Of a stretch of DNA of 64,000 nt, positions 15,917-24,658 are shown piece by piece. The stretch's first letter is position 1. Each line of letters opens with the position of its first letter. Below the pieces are notes generated by a model. The model searched no databases and had not been told where the DNA came from. It was given only the letters and a program-made list of their open reading frames with translations. The DNA is from an uncultured Bacteroidia bacterium. Lineage in GTDB: Bacteria; Bacteroidota; Bacteroidia; Bacteroidales; F082. The DNA is taken from NCBI GenBank assembly GCA_902785755.1, contig CACZZO010000005.1, positions 62,001 through 126,000 of the forward strand, read 5' to 3'. The position numbers were made by a program, and so were the translations under genes.

Positions 15917-17542
15917 ATGAAGGTAAAAAACTATCTTCCAAGAATTAGCGACACCTTGCTCTTGAATAAGCTACGACATTCCGGGGCGGTGCTCATAACA
16001 GGGCCTAAATGGTGCGGAAAGACATCAACGGCTTTGGTTGCTTCCGAAAGTGTGGTGTATATGCAAGACCCCGACAAAGGGTCGGCATATATGACAGCAG
16101 CCGACACCAAACCCTCGCTTTTGCTTGAGGGAAGTGTGCCGCGCTTGATAGACGAGTGGCAAATGGCTCCTGTGCTTTGGGATGCTGTCAGATTCGCAGT
16201 TGACCAACGTCAGGACTTCGGCCAGTTTATCCTCACAGGCTCGGCTGTGCCAGCTGATGGAACCACGATGCACACTGGAACAGGGCGAATATCACGCTTG
16301 ACCATGCGGACGATGAGCCTTTTCGAGTCGGGAGAGTCTAACGGCAGTGTTTCGCTTCGCGATTTGTTTAACAACAAAACGCCTGTGATGGAGTCATCGG
16401 AACTTACGATTGAGCAGATAGCCTTTGCCATCTGTAGAGGCGGGTGGCCGGCATCGGTGAGAATGAGCGGCACAGACGCTCTGGAACTGCCGCGCGACTA
16501 TGTTGACGCCATCATCCATCAAGACGTTTCGAGGGTTGATGGTGTGGAGAGAAACCCCAAACGAGTGCAGTTGTTGCTTAGGTCGTTGGCTCGCAACGTG
16601 TCAACCATGGCCACCAATGTCACCCTGCTTCAAGATATGGAAGGCGACGAAAAATCGATGTCGGCACCCACTTTGGATGCCTACCTGAATGCTTTAAGAC
16701 GCATATTCGTGATAGAGGACCAACCCGCCTGGTCACCGTCAATGCGATCGAAGACAGCCATCAGGACTGCATCGAAACGCCACTTCACCGACCCGTCCAT
16801 TGCAACGGCCATCTTACGAGCCACACCCAAATCGTTGTTGGATGATTTTAACACCTTTGGCCTGCTGTTCGAATCAATGTGCACGAGAGACATGCGTATC
16901 TATGCACAGGCTAATGACGGCGAAGTGTATCATTTCCGCGACAAAAACGGTTTGGAAGCCGACATGGTCGTTGCCTTGAATGATGGACGTTGGGCTGCCG
17001 TAGAGGTGAAACTCGGTAACAAACAAATTGAAGAAGCCGCCAGTCATTTACAAGAACTGGCGAGGAAAGTGAATGATGAAAAAATGGGGAAACCATCCTT
17101 CTTGATGGTGCTTACCGGAGGTGAATTTGCCTACCAGCGTAAGGACGGAGTGTTGGTGGTACCTATCGGATGTTTAAAGGATTATCGGATGTTTAAAGGA
17201 TTAGTTTTTTGTCAAGGCAAGAAAAAAGGAGTTGCGAGAAATCGCAACTCCTTGATTTTCACCGTCGGGGCAAAAGGATTCGAACCTTCGACCCCCTGCT
17301 CCCAAAGCAGGTGCGCTAGCCGGACTGCGCCATACCCCGAAAAAAAAGACGATTCTGCATCGTCTTCTTTCTCTCGCGGAGAGGGGGGGATTCGAACCCC
17401 CGGTATCCCTTGCGGAATACGACAGTTTAGCAAACTGTTGGTTTCAGCCACTCACCCACCTCTCCAGCGTGTGAATTGCGGGTGCAAAAATAGTGCTTTT
17501 TTCATTACCCGCAAGCGTTTTTTGCTACTTTTTTTCAAATAA
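15917..17542 (+). CDS. DUF4143-type ATPase whose natural stop codon has been lost
   Basis: The first 422 residues are a complete AAA_14/DUF4143 protein. The P-loop GPKWCGKTS is near residue 30, the Walker B-like LIDEWQ near 78 and the C-terminal DUF4143 part (FTDPSIATAIL, FGLLFESMCTRDMRIYA) before a PD-(D/E)XK-like end (GLEADMVV, AAVEVKLG). The family end would be VPIGCLKD and a TAG stop. A 19-bp tandem duplication (17165-17183 and 17184-17202) shifts that TAG out of frame. The frame therefore continues 119 codons, through a hairpin and antisense through tRNA-Pro and tRNA-Ser, giving tRNA-antisense peptides such as GAKGFEPSTPCSQSRCA. The function of the family is unclear; many members lie in accessory regions. 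Confidence 0.85.
   Translation: MKVKNYLPRISDTLLLNKLRHSGAVLITGPKWCGKTSTALVASESVVYMQDPDKGSAYMTAADTKPSLLLEGSVPRLIDEWQMAPVLWDAVRFAVDQRQDFGQFILTGSAVPADGTTMHTGTGRISRLTMRTMSLFESGESNGSVSLRDLFNNKTPVMESSELTIEQIAFAICRGGWPASVRMSGTDALELPRDYVDAIIHQDVSRVDGVERNPKRVQLLLRSLARNVSTMATNVTLLQDMEGDEKSMSAPTLDAYLNALRRIFVIEDQPAWSPSMRSKTAIRTASKRHFTDPSIATAILRATPKSLLDDFNTFGLLFESMCTRDMRIYAQANDGEVYHFRDKNGLEADMVVALNDGRWAAVEVKLGNKQIEEAASHLQELARKVNDEKMGKPSFLMVLTGGEFAYQRKDGVLVVPIGCLKDYRMFKGLVFCQGKKKGVARNRNSLIFTVGAKGFEPSTPCSQSRCASRTAPYPEKKDDSASSSFSRGEGGIRTPGIPCGIRQFSKLLVSATHPPLQRVNCGCKNSAFFITRKRFLLLFFK
17165..17202 (+). repeat. 19-bp tandem duplication that removes a stop codon
   Basis: ATCGGATGTTTAAAGGATT occurs twice without a gap and is followed by AG. 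Taking out either copy restores GAT-TAG in the reading frame of the DUF4143 gene. Confidence 0.95.
17226..17259. terminator. Terminator hairpin, right copy of 34-bp direct repeat
   Basis: Identical to 15493-15526. On the minus strand the 12-bp stem is followed by a T-run (complement of the A-run at 17222-17227), so it would also end transcription of the tRNA genes. Confidence 0.88.
17265..17339 (-). tRNA. tRNA-Pro (anticodon TGG)
   Basis: On the minus strand the acceptor strands CGGGGTA and TGCCCCG pair over 7 bp with discriminator A. The anticodon arm CCTGC-TTTGGGA-GCAGG carries TGG, and the T arm contains GGTTCGAATCC. CCA is not encoded. Its 5' end directly follows the T-run of the hairpin at 17346-17366. 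Confidence 0.95.
17346..17366 (-). terminator. Hairpin with T-run between tRNA-Ser and tRNA-Pro
   Basis: AAGACGAT and ATCGTCTT arms with a 5-nt loop. On the minus strand eight T residues follow and lead straight into the tRNA-Pro 5' end. It looks like a terminator but may instead be a processing signal between two cotranscribed tRNAs. Confidence 0.75.
17377..17465 (-). tRNA. tRNA-Ser (anticodon GCT)
   Basis: 89 nt on the minus strand with a long variable arm, acceptor pairing GGAGAGG/CCTCTCC and discriminator G. The anticodon stem-loop CAGTT-TGCTAAA-CTG carries GCT, and the T arm is GGTTCGAATCC. CCA is not encoded. Confidence 0.95.
17485..17492 (-). promoter_or_regulatory. -7 box of tRNA-Ser/tRNA-Pro unit
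   Basis: TATTTTTG on the minus strand, 19 bp before the tRNA-Ser 5' end. Confidence 0.7.
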
Positions 17543-17671
17543 TGTGATTATCTGTTGATTATCAGTCAAATAATTTGTCGTTTTCATGGTCGCTTGGTTT
17601 CCTTCAAAAAATGAGTTTGTGCCGAAAAAACATTTTCCGCCAAAAAATCCTTTTGGTTTTCAAATAATTCC

Positions 17672-17679
17672 TATATTTG
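17672..17679 (+). promoter_or_regulatory. -7 box of DUF349 gene
   Basis: TATATTTG, 63 bp before the start codon. Confidence 0.75.
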
Positions 17680-17742
17680 CAGGCTTAATTGTACAACCCG
17701 AATCGGGCGAAATGCCCTGATTGTTCTTAAAAATGTATTGAA

Positions 17743-19728
17743 ATGGAAAACAACGAACAACTGGCTCAAAATCCTTCAACAAACGAAGGTGTTGAGAATG
17801 AACAGATTACGAAAAAGGCTGCAAAGAAAGCCATTGACGCGAACGAGAAAAAGAAGATTGTCAAACTCATCCAGCCCAACATCTTGCCCGGCAAGGTGAG
17901 AATCGATGTGGCGACACTGGGTGGCGAGGAAAAGCCTGAGACTGCTCCCTTGGCCGACGAGGTGATGCCCGACATCGTAGAAGCTCCCGAAATGGATGAA
18001 GATGAGGGTGTTGAGGATATTGCCCTTGACGGTTTGAACAAACTGCAACTTGTGGAAATGCTCGAAGAACTCGTGCAGGATTCCGACATCCAGAACATCA
18101 AGGACAAGGTTGCCGCTATTCGCCTCCATTTCAATAAGTTGAATAAGGAAGACATGGACAACGAACTCGACCAGTTCCTGCAAGGTGGGGGCGAGGCCGA
18201 GAGTTTCCAGCATGTGGAAGACCCCATCGAACAGCGTTTCAACGCGGCTTTCGGCATCTTCAAGGCCAATCGCGCCAAGCAGAACGAAGACCTTGAAAAG
18301 CAAAAGGTGGAGAATCTTTCGAAGAAGCAGGCCATCCTTGACGAACTGAAGGAAATCATTGCTTCGGACGAGTCGCTGAAGAAGACCTACGACGACTTCC
18401 ACGCCCTGCAAGACCGCTGGAAGGAAATCGGGCCTGTGCCGGCTGCCGAAAACTCCAACCTTTGGAACAACTATCATTTCCTCGTGGAGAAATTCTTTGA
18501 TAAGGTGCGCATCGGACGCGAGCTCCGCGACCTCGACATGAAGAAGAACCTCGATTCGAAGATTGAACTGTGCGAGAAGGCCGAGGAACTGTTGGATGAG
18601 AAGTCTATCACCAAGGCTTTCAAGGCCTTGCAGAAATTGCATGAGGATTGGAAGGAAGTCGGTCCCGTGCCGCAAGACAAGAAGGACGAGATTTGGGAAC
18701 GCTTCAAGGCCGCTACCGATAAAATCAATCAAATCCGCCGCGAGCATTATTCCAAGATAGAGGAGGAGCAAACCTCCAACCTCGAGACCAAAAAGGCTTT
18801 GTGCGACAAGGCTGAGGAACTCATCGCCGAGGACTATCAGAGCGTGAACGCATGGCAGAAGAAGTCGACCGAATTGGCCGAGATTTTCGGCATTTGGAAG
18901 ACCGTTGGCCCCGCTAGCAAGAAAGACAACGAGGAGATTTGGCAGCGTTTCCGTGGCACGATGGATACCTTCTTCGCCAAGAAAAAGGCCTTCTTTGCCG
19001 GCCTGAAAGACAGGCAGACGGAAAACCTTGAGCGCAAGACCCAACTTTGCATCGAGGCCGAAGCACTGATGGATTCTTCTGAATGGAAGACCGTCACCGA
19101 GCAGATGAAGAAACTGCAAGAGGAATGGAAGACCATCGGCCCAGTGCCGAAGCGCCATACTGACAAGATTTGGAAGCGTTTCCGTGCCGCCTGCGACACC
19201 TTCTTCAACCGCAAGAACGAGCATTTCAGCGGTCGCCGCACCGAAGAGGACGCCAACCTTGCCGCCAAGAAGGCATTGATTGAGGAAATCAAGGCGTTCC
19301 AACTCACCCCGAGCCGCAACGAGAACATGGAGGCCATCAAGGCGTTCCAGAAGCGTTGGATTGAAATCGGGTATGTGCCGATGAAGCACAAGGATGCTAT
19401 TAATAAGGAGTACCGCGAACTCATCGACGGCCTCTTCGACATGATGCGCAAGAACCAGAACGAGGCTTCGACCAACGAGTTCCGTGAGATGATGGAGGGC
19501 TGGAAGGACGACCCGAGTGCCAACGACAAGGTGCGCCGCGAGCGCCTTACGCTCCAGAACCGCATCCAGAAACTCCGCGACGAAATCGCAGCGATGGAAA
19601 ACAACATCGGTTTCTTCTCCAACAGCAAGAACTCCGAACTTATGCGTGCCGAATACGAGAAGAAAATCAACAAGGCCAAGGAAGACCTGAAAGTGCTTGA
19701 GGCCAAGTTGAAGATTGCCGAGGAATAA
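17743..19728 (+). CDS. DUF349 repeat protein
   Basis: A 661-residue, highly charged, helical cytosolic protein with five DUF349 repeats. Each is marked by a W-K-x-[IV]-G-[PY]-[VA]-P step and a following W-x-x-[FY] helix: DRWKEIGPVPAAENSNLW, EDWKEVGPVPQDKKDEIW, GIWKTVGPASKKDNEEIW, EEWKTIGPVPKRHTDKIW and KRWIEIGYVPMKHKDAI. The first 60 residues are basic and the next 60 acidic, resembling a flexible tail, and the C-terminus is a coiled coil (LRDEIAAMENNIGFF). DUF349 proteins are universal in Bacteroidota. Their role is not settled, although stress or nucleic-acid-associated roles have been suggested for distant members. The gene ends 3 bp before hydE and may share its transcript. Confidence 0.9.
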   Translation: MENNEQLAQNPSTNEGVENEQITKKAAKKAIDANEKKKIVKLIQPNILPGKVRIDVATLGGEEKPETAPLADEVMPDIVEAPEMDEDEGVEDIALDGLNKLQLVEMLEELVQDSDIQNIKDKVAAIRLHFNKLNKEDMDNELDQFLQGGGEAESFQHVEDPIEQRFNAAFGIFKANRAKQNEDLEKQKVENLSKKQAILDELKEIIASDESLKKTYDDFHALQDRWKEIGPVPAAENSNLWNNYHFLVEKFFDKVRIGRELRDLDMKKNLDSKIELCEKAEELLDEKSITKAFKALQKLHEDWKEVGPVPQDKKDEIWERFKAATDKINQIRREHYSKIEEEQTSNLETKKALCDKAEELIAEDYQSVNAWQKKSTELAEIFGIWKTVGPASKKDNEEIWQRFRGTMDTFFAKKKAFFAGLKDRQTENLERKTQLCIEAEALMDSSEWKTVTEQMKKLQEEWKTIGPVPKRHTDKIWKRFRAACDTFFNRKNEHFSGRRTEEDANLAAKKALIEEIKAFQLTPSRNENMEAIKAFQKRWIEIGYVPMKHKDAINKEYRELIDGLFDMMRKNQNEASTNEFREMMEGWKDDPSANDKVRRERLTLQNRIQKLRDEIAAMENNIGFFSNSKNSELMRAEYEKKINKAKEDLKVLEAKLKIAEE

Positions 19729-19731
19729 CGT

Positions 19732-20814
19732 ATGCCGTCTTTCGAGGAGATTCTTTCTCATCAGAACTTTTCCAAAGAGGAAATCAAAGTCCTCCTTGCC
19801 GCCGAAGGCGAGGATAAGAAGAGGCTTTTCGACCGTGCTTTGCAGGTGAAACTGAAGCATTTGGACAACCATGTCCATCTGCGCGGGCTGATTGAATACA
19901 GCAATATCTGCACAAAATACTGCCTCTACTGTGGCGTGCGCTGCAAGAACCTGAAGGTGGAACGCTACCAACTCAGCGACGAGGAAGTCATCGAATGTGC
20001 CCAACTTGCACACAAGTTGGGCTATGGCTCGGTGGCATTGCAAAGCGGCGAAAGGAGCGACAAGGCTTTTGTGGACAAGATTACCTATTTGGTCAAGGAA
20101 ATCAAGAAGATAGACAACGGGAGTTTGGGCATTACCCTCTCGTTGGGCGAGCAAACGGAAGAAACCTACCGCCGCTGGTTTGAGGCGGGAGCGCACCGCT
20201 ATCTGCTCCGCATCGAGGCCTCGAATGAAGACCTTTATTATAAGATTCACCCGCGCGATGAAAAGCACGACTTCCACCAACGTTTGGCCTGCATCGACAG
20301 TCTTTTGAAAGTCGGCTATCAGACTGGCACGGGCGTGATGGTCGGCCTGCCGTTCCAGACTTTGGACGATTTGGCGGGCGACTTGCTTTTCTTCAAGGAA
20401 AAAGACGTGGCTATGGTCGGGATGGGACCATTCATTCCCCATCCTGACACACCACTTTGGCAATACAAAGACCAAATCCCGTCTGCCGAGAAGCGCATGG
20501 AACTGACATTGAAGATGATAGCCATCCTCCGCCTGATGATGCCCGAAATCAATATGGTGGCCGCCACGGCCAACCAAACCGTCGACCCGCAAGGGCGCGA
20601 GAAAGCCATTCTCGCCGGAGCCAACGTCATCATGCCGAACCTCACGCCGAATGAGTTCCGCGAAAACTACCTCATTTATCCCGACAAGGCCTGCGTAAAG
20701 GACAAACCCGACGAGTGCCACAGTTGTTTAGACCTGCGTCTTGCGGCCATCGGGCACAAGGTTTTGTATAACGCTTGGGGCGATTCTGTGGCGTTCACCA
20801 AGAAGCACTTGTGA
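19732..20814 (+). CDS. hydE: [FeFe]-hydrogenase H-cluster maturase HydE (radical SAM)
   Basis: A 360-residue radical SAM enzyme with the cluster-binding motif CTKYCLYCG near residues 61-69, preceded by VHLRGLIEYSNI, as in HydE. Further family marks are the glutamate in LRIEASNEDLYYKIHP, TGVMVGLPFQT and MGPFIPHPDTPLW. The C-terminal CHSCLDLR tail has the extra cysteines seen in many HydE proteins. HydE acts with HydF and HydG to build the di-iron subcluster of [FeFe]-hydrogenase, implying fermentative hydrogen metabolism. Neither partner nor a hydrogenase is in this window. PylB or BioB-like relatives are the main alternative, less likely given the motifs. Confidence 0.85.
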   Translation: MPSFEEILSHQNFSKEEIKVLLAAEGEDKKRLFDRALQVKLKHLDNHVHLRGLIEYSNICTKYCLYCGVRCKNLKVERYQLSDEEVIECAQLAHKLGYGSVALQSGERSDKAFVDKITYLVKEIKKIDNGSLGITLSLGEQTEETYRRWFEAGAHRYLLRIEASNEDLYYKIHPRDEKHDFHQRLACIDSLLKVGYQTGTGVMVGLPFQTLDDLAGDLLFFKEKDVAMVGMGPFIPHPDTPLWQYKDQIPSAEKRMELTLKMIAILRLMMPEINMVAATANQTVDPQGREKAILAGANVIMPNLTPNEFRENYLIYPDKACVKDKPDECHSCLDLRLAAIGHKVLYNAWGDSVAFTKKHL

Positions 20815-20959
20815 TTTTTCTCACAAAACCTGCAAAACCATTATTGGATGGAAAGTCGCCAACCGGCTCTTTTCCGGCGGCAAGGCGGTTGCCGCGCCGC
20901 ACCTTACAAAAAGTTTTGCCAGTTTTGAAAGTTTTGTGACAAGATTTCATAAAAATACC

Positions 20960-20967
20960 TATTTTTG
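20960..20967 (+). promoter_or_regulatory. -7 box of C25 protease gene
   Basis: TATTTTTG, 27 bp before the start codon. Confidence 0.75.
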
Positions 20968-20994
20968 CCCCTTTGAAAATCAATTTATTTCATT

Positions 20995-23900
20995 ATGAGA
21001 AAACATTTCATTACTCTCTTGCTCGTCATGCTTTCGGTCGTGACATTCGGCCAGCAGTGGGTCGCCATCAAGAGCGACAACCCGAGCGCCATCCAGACGA
21101 CTTTGGTTTCCTCGTCGGAAAACCAAATCACCGTCAACATGCAAGTCCCCGGCTTCCATACCTACGAGGTGACCACACCTCGCGGCGAGGCCAACATCAT
21201 CTCGGTTCCGCGTACCGTCAGCACGGCTGAAGCGGGCGAACCTAACCTGCCCATGATTGCCGTTCCGGCCATCATCGGCGACATGCAACATTACAGCATC
21301 CGCCTTATCGATGCGCAATACACTGATTTCCAGATGGAAGTCGCACCCTCGAAAGGCGATTTCCCGCGCACCGTGAATCCTGACGATGTGCCTTACACTT
21401 ACGGCGAGGCCTATTCGACGGATGCCTTCTTCCCTGCTGAGAACATCGGTTTGTACGATCCTTACATTCTCCGCGACTTCCGTGGGCAGAATATGGTGTT
21501 CCATCCTTTTGCCTACAATCCCGTAACACACACATTGCGCGTGTATTACAACATGACCGTTGAAATGTATGCCGACGGTCAGCAAGGCGAAAACACCCTC
21601 AGCCGCCGCTCGAATGAAGTGAAGATGGACGCTGAATTTGGTGCCATGTACCAAAACCACTTCATCAATTACCATGAGAATTTGAACAGATACACGCCCG
21701 TCGACGAGACCGGCGAACTGCTCATCATCTGCCACGACGCTTTTATGAGCGCAATGCAGCCTTTCGTCAACTGGAAAAAGCAGATTGGCAGACCTACCAC
21801 GATGGTTGGGACCTCCACATCCGGCTCCACCAGCGATGCTTTAAAGGCTTACATTCAAGAGCAATACAACAACAATCCGAACATCTCTCACATCCTTTTG
21901 GTTGGTGATTCGCAGCACATCCAAGGCTATTATGCCTACAATGGTGGCTACAGCGGCCGTTCCGACAACTGGTATGGCCAATTGGCAGGCAACGACTTTT
22001 ACAATGAGGTCATCGTTGGCCGCTTCTCCGCCGAAACCGAGGCACAAGTTACCACCCAAGTCGACAAGGTGATCCATTACGAAAGAGACATCAACGCCTC
22101 CGACACATGGTTGCCCATCGGCCAAGGTGTCTCGAAGAACGAAGGCGCGGGTAGCGGACACTTCGGCGAGTCAGACTATCAACACATTGATAACATTCGC
22201 GACGACCTATTGAACTATGGCTACACCACCGTTCATCGTGACTATCAAGGCGTTTCAGGTGTTACCTCGAGCGCGGCCATCATCAGCCAGCACATCAACG
22301 AAGGCGTGAGCATCATCAACTACTGCAACCACGGCTCAACCACCAGTTGGGGCGTGTTCAACTACAGTAACTCCCATGTCAATGCCTTGACCAACGACAA
22401 CAAGTTGCCTTTCATCTGGTCGGTGGCTTGCGACAACGGCAAGTACGACTACAGCGGAACATGCTTCGCCGAGGCTTGGCTGCGTGCCACGAACAACGCC
22501 ACGGGCGAGCCTACGGGTGCCATCGGCGGTATGTTCTCCTATATTTCGCAGCCTTGGCAGCCTCCGCAATACGGTCAGGATGAAATGGTTGACGTGCTTG
22601 TGGAAAGCAACAGCAACAACATCAAACGCACTTTGGGTGGTACGTCTTTCGACGGAAACATGAAAATCATCGACCAATACGGAAGTAACAACAGCTCGGG
22701 CATGGGTACCTACATGACTTGGATTCTTTTCGGCGACCCGTCATTGACTGTGCGCACTGCCATCCCAACCAACATGAACGTGACCCACGCCACTTCGATG
22801 AACAGCAGCGCGACCTCGTTCACTGTGAACGCCTCCAACGGCAACGACGCCTTGGCCACCCTGACCCTGAACAACGAAATCTTAGGTTCAGCCACTATTA
22901 ATAATGGTGTGGCCAACATCACCTTCACCGCTCCCGGCACGACAGGAACGGCCACACTGACCGTGTTCGGCTACAACAAAATCACCTACATTGCCACCAT
23001 CAATATCACTGGTGGAGGTACACAATATTATAATGTGAGCGTAATGGCCAACCCGACCAATGGAGGAACAGTCTCTGGAGACGGTGCCTATCAGTTAGGA
23101 CAGCCCTGCACCGTAACAGCCACTCCCAATGCAGGCTACACCTTCGTCAATTGGATGGAAAACGGCAACGTGGTTTCGACCAACGCCGTTTATACTTTCA
23201 ACGTAACGGGCAACCACTATTTGACAGCCAATTTCCAAGCCCAGCCCCAAAACTACACCGTCAGCGTTTCGGCCAATCCCGGCAATGGAGGCACCGCAAC
23301 GGGAGGCGGCACTTATCAGCAAGGACAACAATGCACCGTACATGCCACGGCCAACACGGGCTACACCTTCACCAACTGGACGGAGAACGGCAATGTGGTT
23401 TCCACCAACGCCAACTATACCTTCACCGTGAATGGCAACCGCACCTTGGTGGCCAACTTCCAAATGCAAAGCTACACCATAACGGTCACTGCCAACCCTG
23501 CCATCGGTGGCACGGTGAGCGGCGGCGGCAACTTCAATTACGGACAAAGTTGCACTTTGACAGCCACGCCTGCCACGGGCTACAACTTCGTCCGCTGGAC
23601 CAAGAACGGACAACAGGTCAGCACCAACGCTACCTACACTTTCAGCGTCACCGAATCGGCGGCATTCGTGGCACAATTCCAACTGCAAAGCTGCGCTATT
23701 TTTGTGTCGGCTTATCCTGTTGAAGGCGGAATTGCCACAGGAGGAGGCTCCTACCTCTACGGAGACAACCTTACTGTGACGGCCACCGCCAACGAAGGAT
23801 ACAATTTCATCAGTTGGGTTGAGGACGACAATGTGGTTTCGACCGAAGCCAACTACAGCTTCACCGTGACGGGCAGCCGTTCCTTGACAGCCATCTTCGA

Positions 23901-24372
23901 TCTGAAGACCTTCGAAATCGTAGCTTCTGTTGATCCAGAGGAAGCTGCAAGCATCAGTGGATCAGGCACCTACAACTACGGTGAACAAGTCACTTTGACC
24001 TTCGACCGCAACGAAGACTGGGCTTTCCAAAACTGGACTGAAAACGGCGAGGTGGTTTCGGAAGAATCAACCTACACCTTCATCGCCACTGAAAGCCGCA
24101 ACCTCGTGGCCCACTTCGTGTTTACCGTAGGCCTCGGCGAGAACAACATTGCCGCCAAGGTCTATCCCAACCCGACCCAAGGCGAAATCACCCTTGAGGG
24201 CGAAGGCATCAGCCATGTCCGCATCATGAACGCTTACGGCCAGACGGTCTACAACGCCAAGGTGGAAAGCGAACACGTCCGCATCGACCTTTCGCAAATG
24301 GCCAAGGGCATCTACATGATGCACATCGAGGCCGACTGCGGCCAAGCCGTTAGGAAGATTGTGGTGGAATAA
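20995..24372 (+). CDS. Gingipain-like C25 cysteine protease, T9SS cargo with InlB-type repeats
   Basis: A 1125-residue secreted protease. A signal peptide (about 1-19) and an N-terminal prodomain-like region (20-235) precede the C25 catalytic domain (about 240-580). It holds the histidine in NYCNHGS (residue 446) and the cysteine in SVACDNG (residue 479), the pair used by gingipains. An Ig-like segment leads into five beta repeats of 70-75 residues (about 675-1045), each with an A-x-P-x-x-GG-x-x-x-G-x-G-x-Y start and an NWxENGxVVS step. The last 75 residues (VYPNPTQGEITLEGEG to AVRKIVVE) are a type A T9SS sorting domain. It would be exported by type IX secretion and attached to the cell surface. 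Confidence 0.93.
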   Translation: MRKHFITLLLVMLSVVTFGQQWVAIKSDNPSAIQTTLVSSSENQITVNMQVPGFHTYEVTTPRGEANIISVPRTVSTAEAGEPNLPMIAVPAIIGDMQHYSIRLIDAQYTDFQMEVAPSKGDFPRTVNPDDVPYTYGEAYSTDAFFPAENIGLYDPYILRDFRGQNMVFHPFAYNPVTHTLRVYYNMTVEMYADGQQGENTLSRRSNEVKMDAEFGAMYQNHFINYHENLNRYTPVDETGELLIICHDAFMSAMQPFVNWKKQIGRPTTMVGTSTSGSTSDALKAYIQEQYNNNPNISHILLVGDSQHIQGYYAYNGGYSGRSDNWYGQLAGNDFYNEVIVGRFSAETEAQVTTQVDKVIHYERDINASDTWLPIGQGVSKNEGAGSGHFGESDYQHIDNIRDDLLNYGYTTVHRDYQGVSGVTSSAAIISQHINEGVSIINYCNHGSTTSWGVFNYSNSHVNALTNDNKLPFIWSVACDNGKYDYSGTCFAEAWLRATNNATGEPTGAIGGMFSYISQPWQPPQYGQDEMVDVLVESNSNNIKRTLGGTSFDGNMKIIDQYGSNNSSGMGTYMTWILFGDPSLTVRTAIPTNMNVTHATSMNSSATSFTVNASNGNDALATLTLNNEILGSATINNGVANITFTAPGTTGTATLTVFGYNKITYIATINITGGGTQYYNVSVMANPTNGGTVSGDGAYQLGQPCTVTATPNAGYTFVNWMENGNVVSTNAVYTFNVTGNHYLTANFQAQPQNYTVSVSANPGNGGTATGGGTYQQGQQCTVHATANTGYTFTNWTENGNVVSTNANYTFTVNGNRTLVANFQMQSYTITVTANPAIGGTVSGGGNFNYGQSCTLTATPATGYNFVRWTKNGQQVSTNATYTFSVTESAAFVAQFQLQSCAIFVSAYPVEGGIATGGGSYLYGDNLTVTATANEGYNFISWVEDDNVVSTEANYSFTVTGSRSLTAIFDLKTFEIVASVDPEEAASISGSGTYNYGEQVTLTFDRNEDWAFQNWTENGEVVSEESTYTFIATESRNLVAHFVFTVGLGENNIAAKVYPNPTQGEITLEGEGISHVRIMNAYGQTVYNAKVESEHVRIDLSQMAKGIYMMHIEADCGQAVRKIVVE

Positions 24373-24398
24373 AAGCACACCTGATTTCGCGCAATAAG

Positions 24399-24422
24399 AA
24401 TCCCGCTGGAAACGGCGGGATT
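24399..24422 (+). terminator. Terminator after C25 protease gene
   Basis: An 8-bp stem (AATCCCGC with GCGGGATT), 8-nt loop and T-run. Confidence 0.9.
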
Positions 24423-24608
24423 TTTTTATTGCAAAGGCAATGACACGGTTATTTTTGGCAAGGAAATCCAAAAATCATAGGGACATGGCCTTGTTTTGCG
24501 ATTTTATAAATCATTGAAAAACAATATTTTGAAAAATTTACAACCGAAAAAAGTATGGACATAGCCTTGCAGCACCTCAAAAACTGCTTGACAAACACTT
24601 TTTATACT

Positions 24609-24616
24609 TACCTTTG
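24609..24616 (+). promoter_or_regulatory. -7 box of FG-GAP gene
   Basis: TACCTTTG with TTGAC upstream at about the -33 position. Its presence rules out the TTG at 24614 as the start codon. Confidence 0.75.
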
Positions 24617-24658
24617 CCGAAAATAAGACATAAGCACCAACGAATAAAATCAACGGAT

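Noticed and set aside
17776..20721. 981-codon minus-strand frame across the DUF349 and hydE genes
   Set aside because: It spans two well-supported plus-strand genes with recognisable domains and has none itself.
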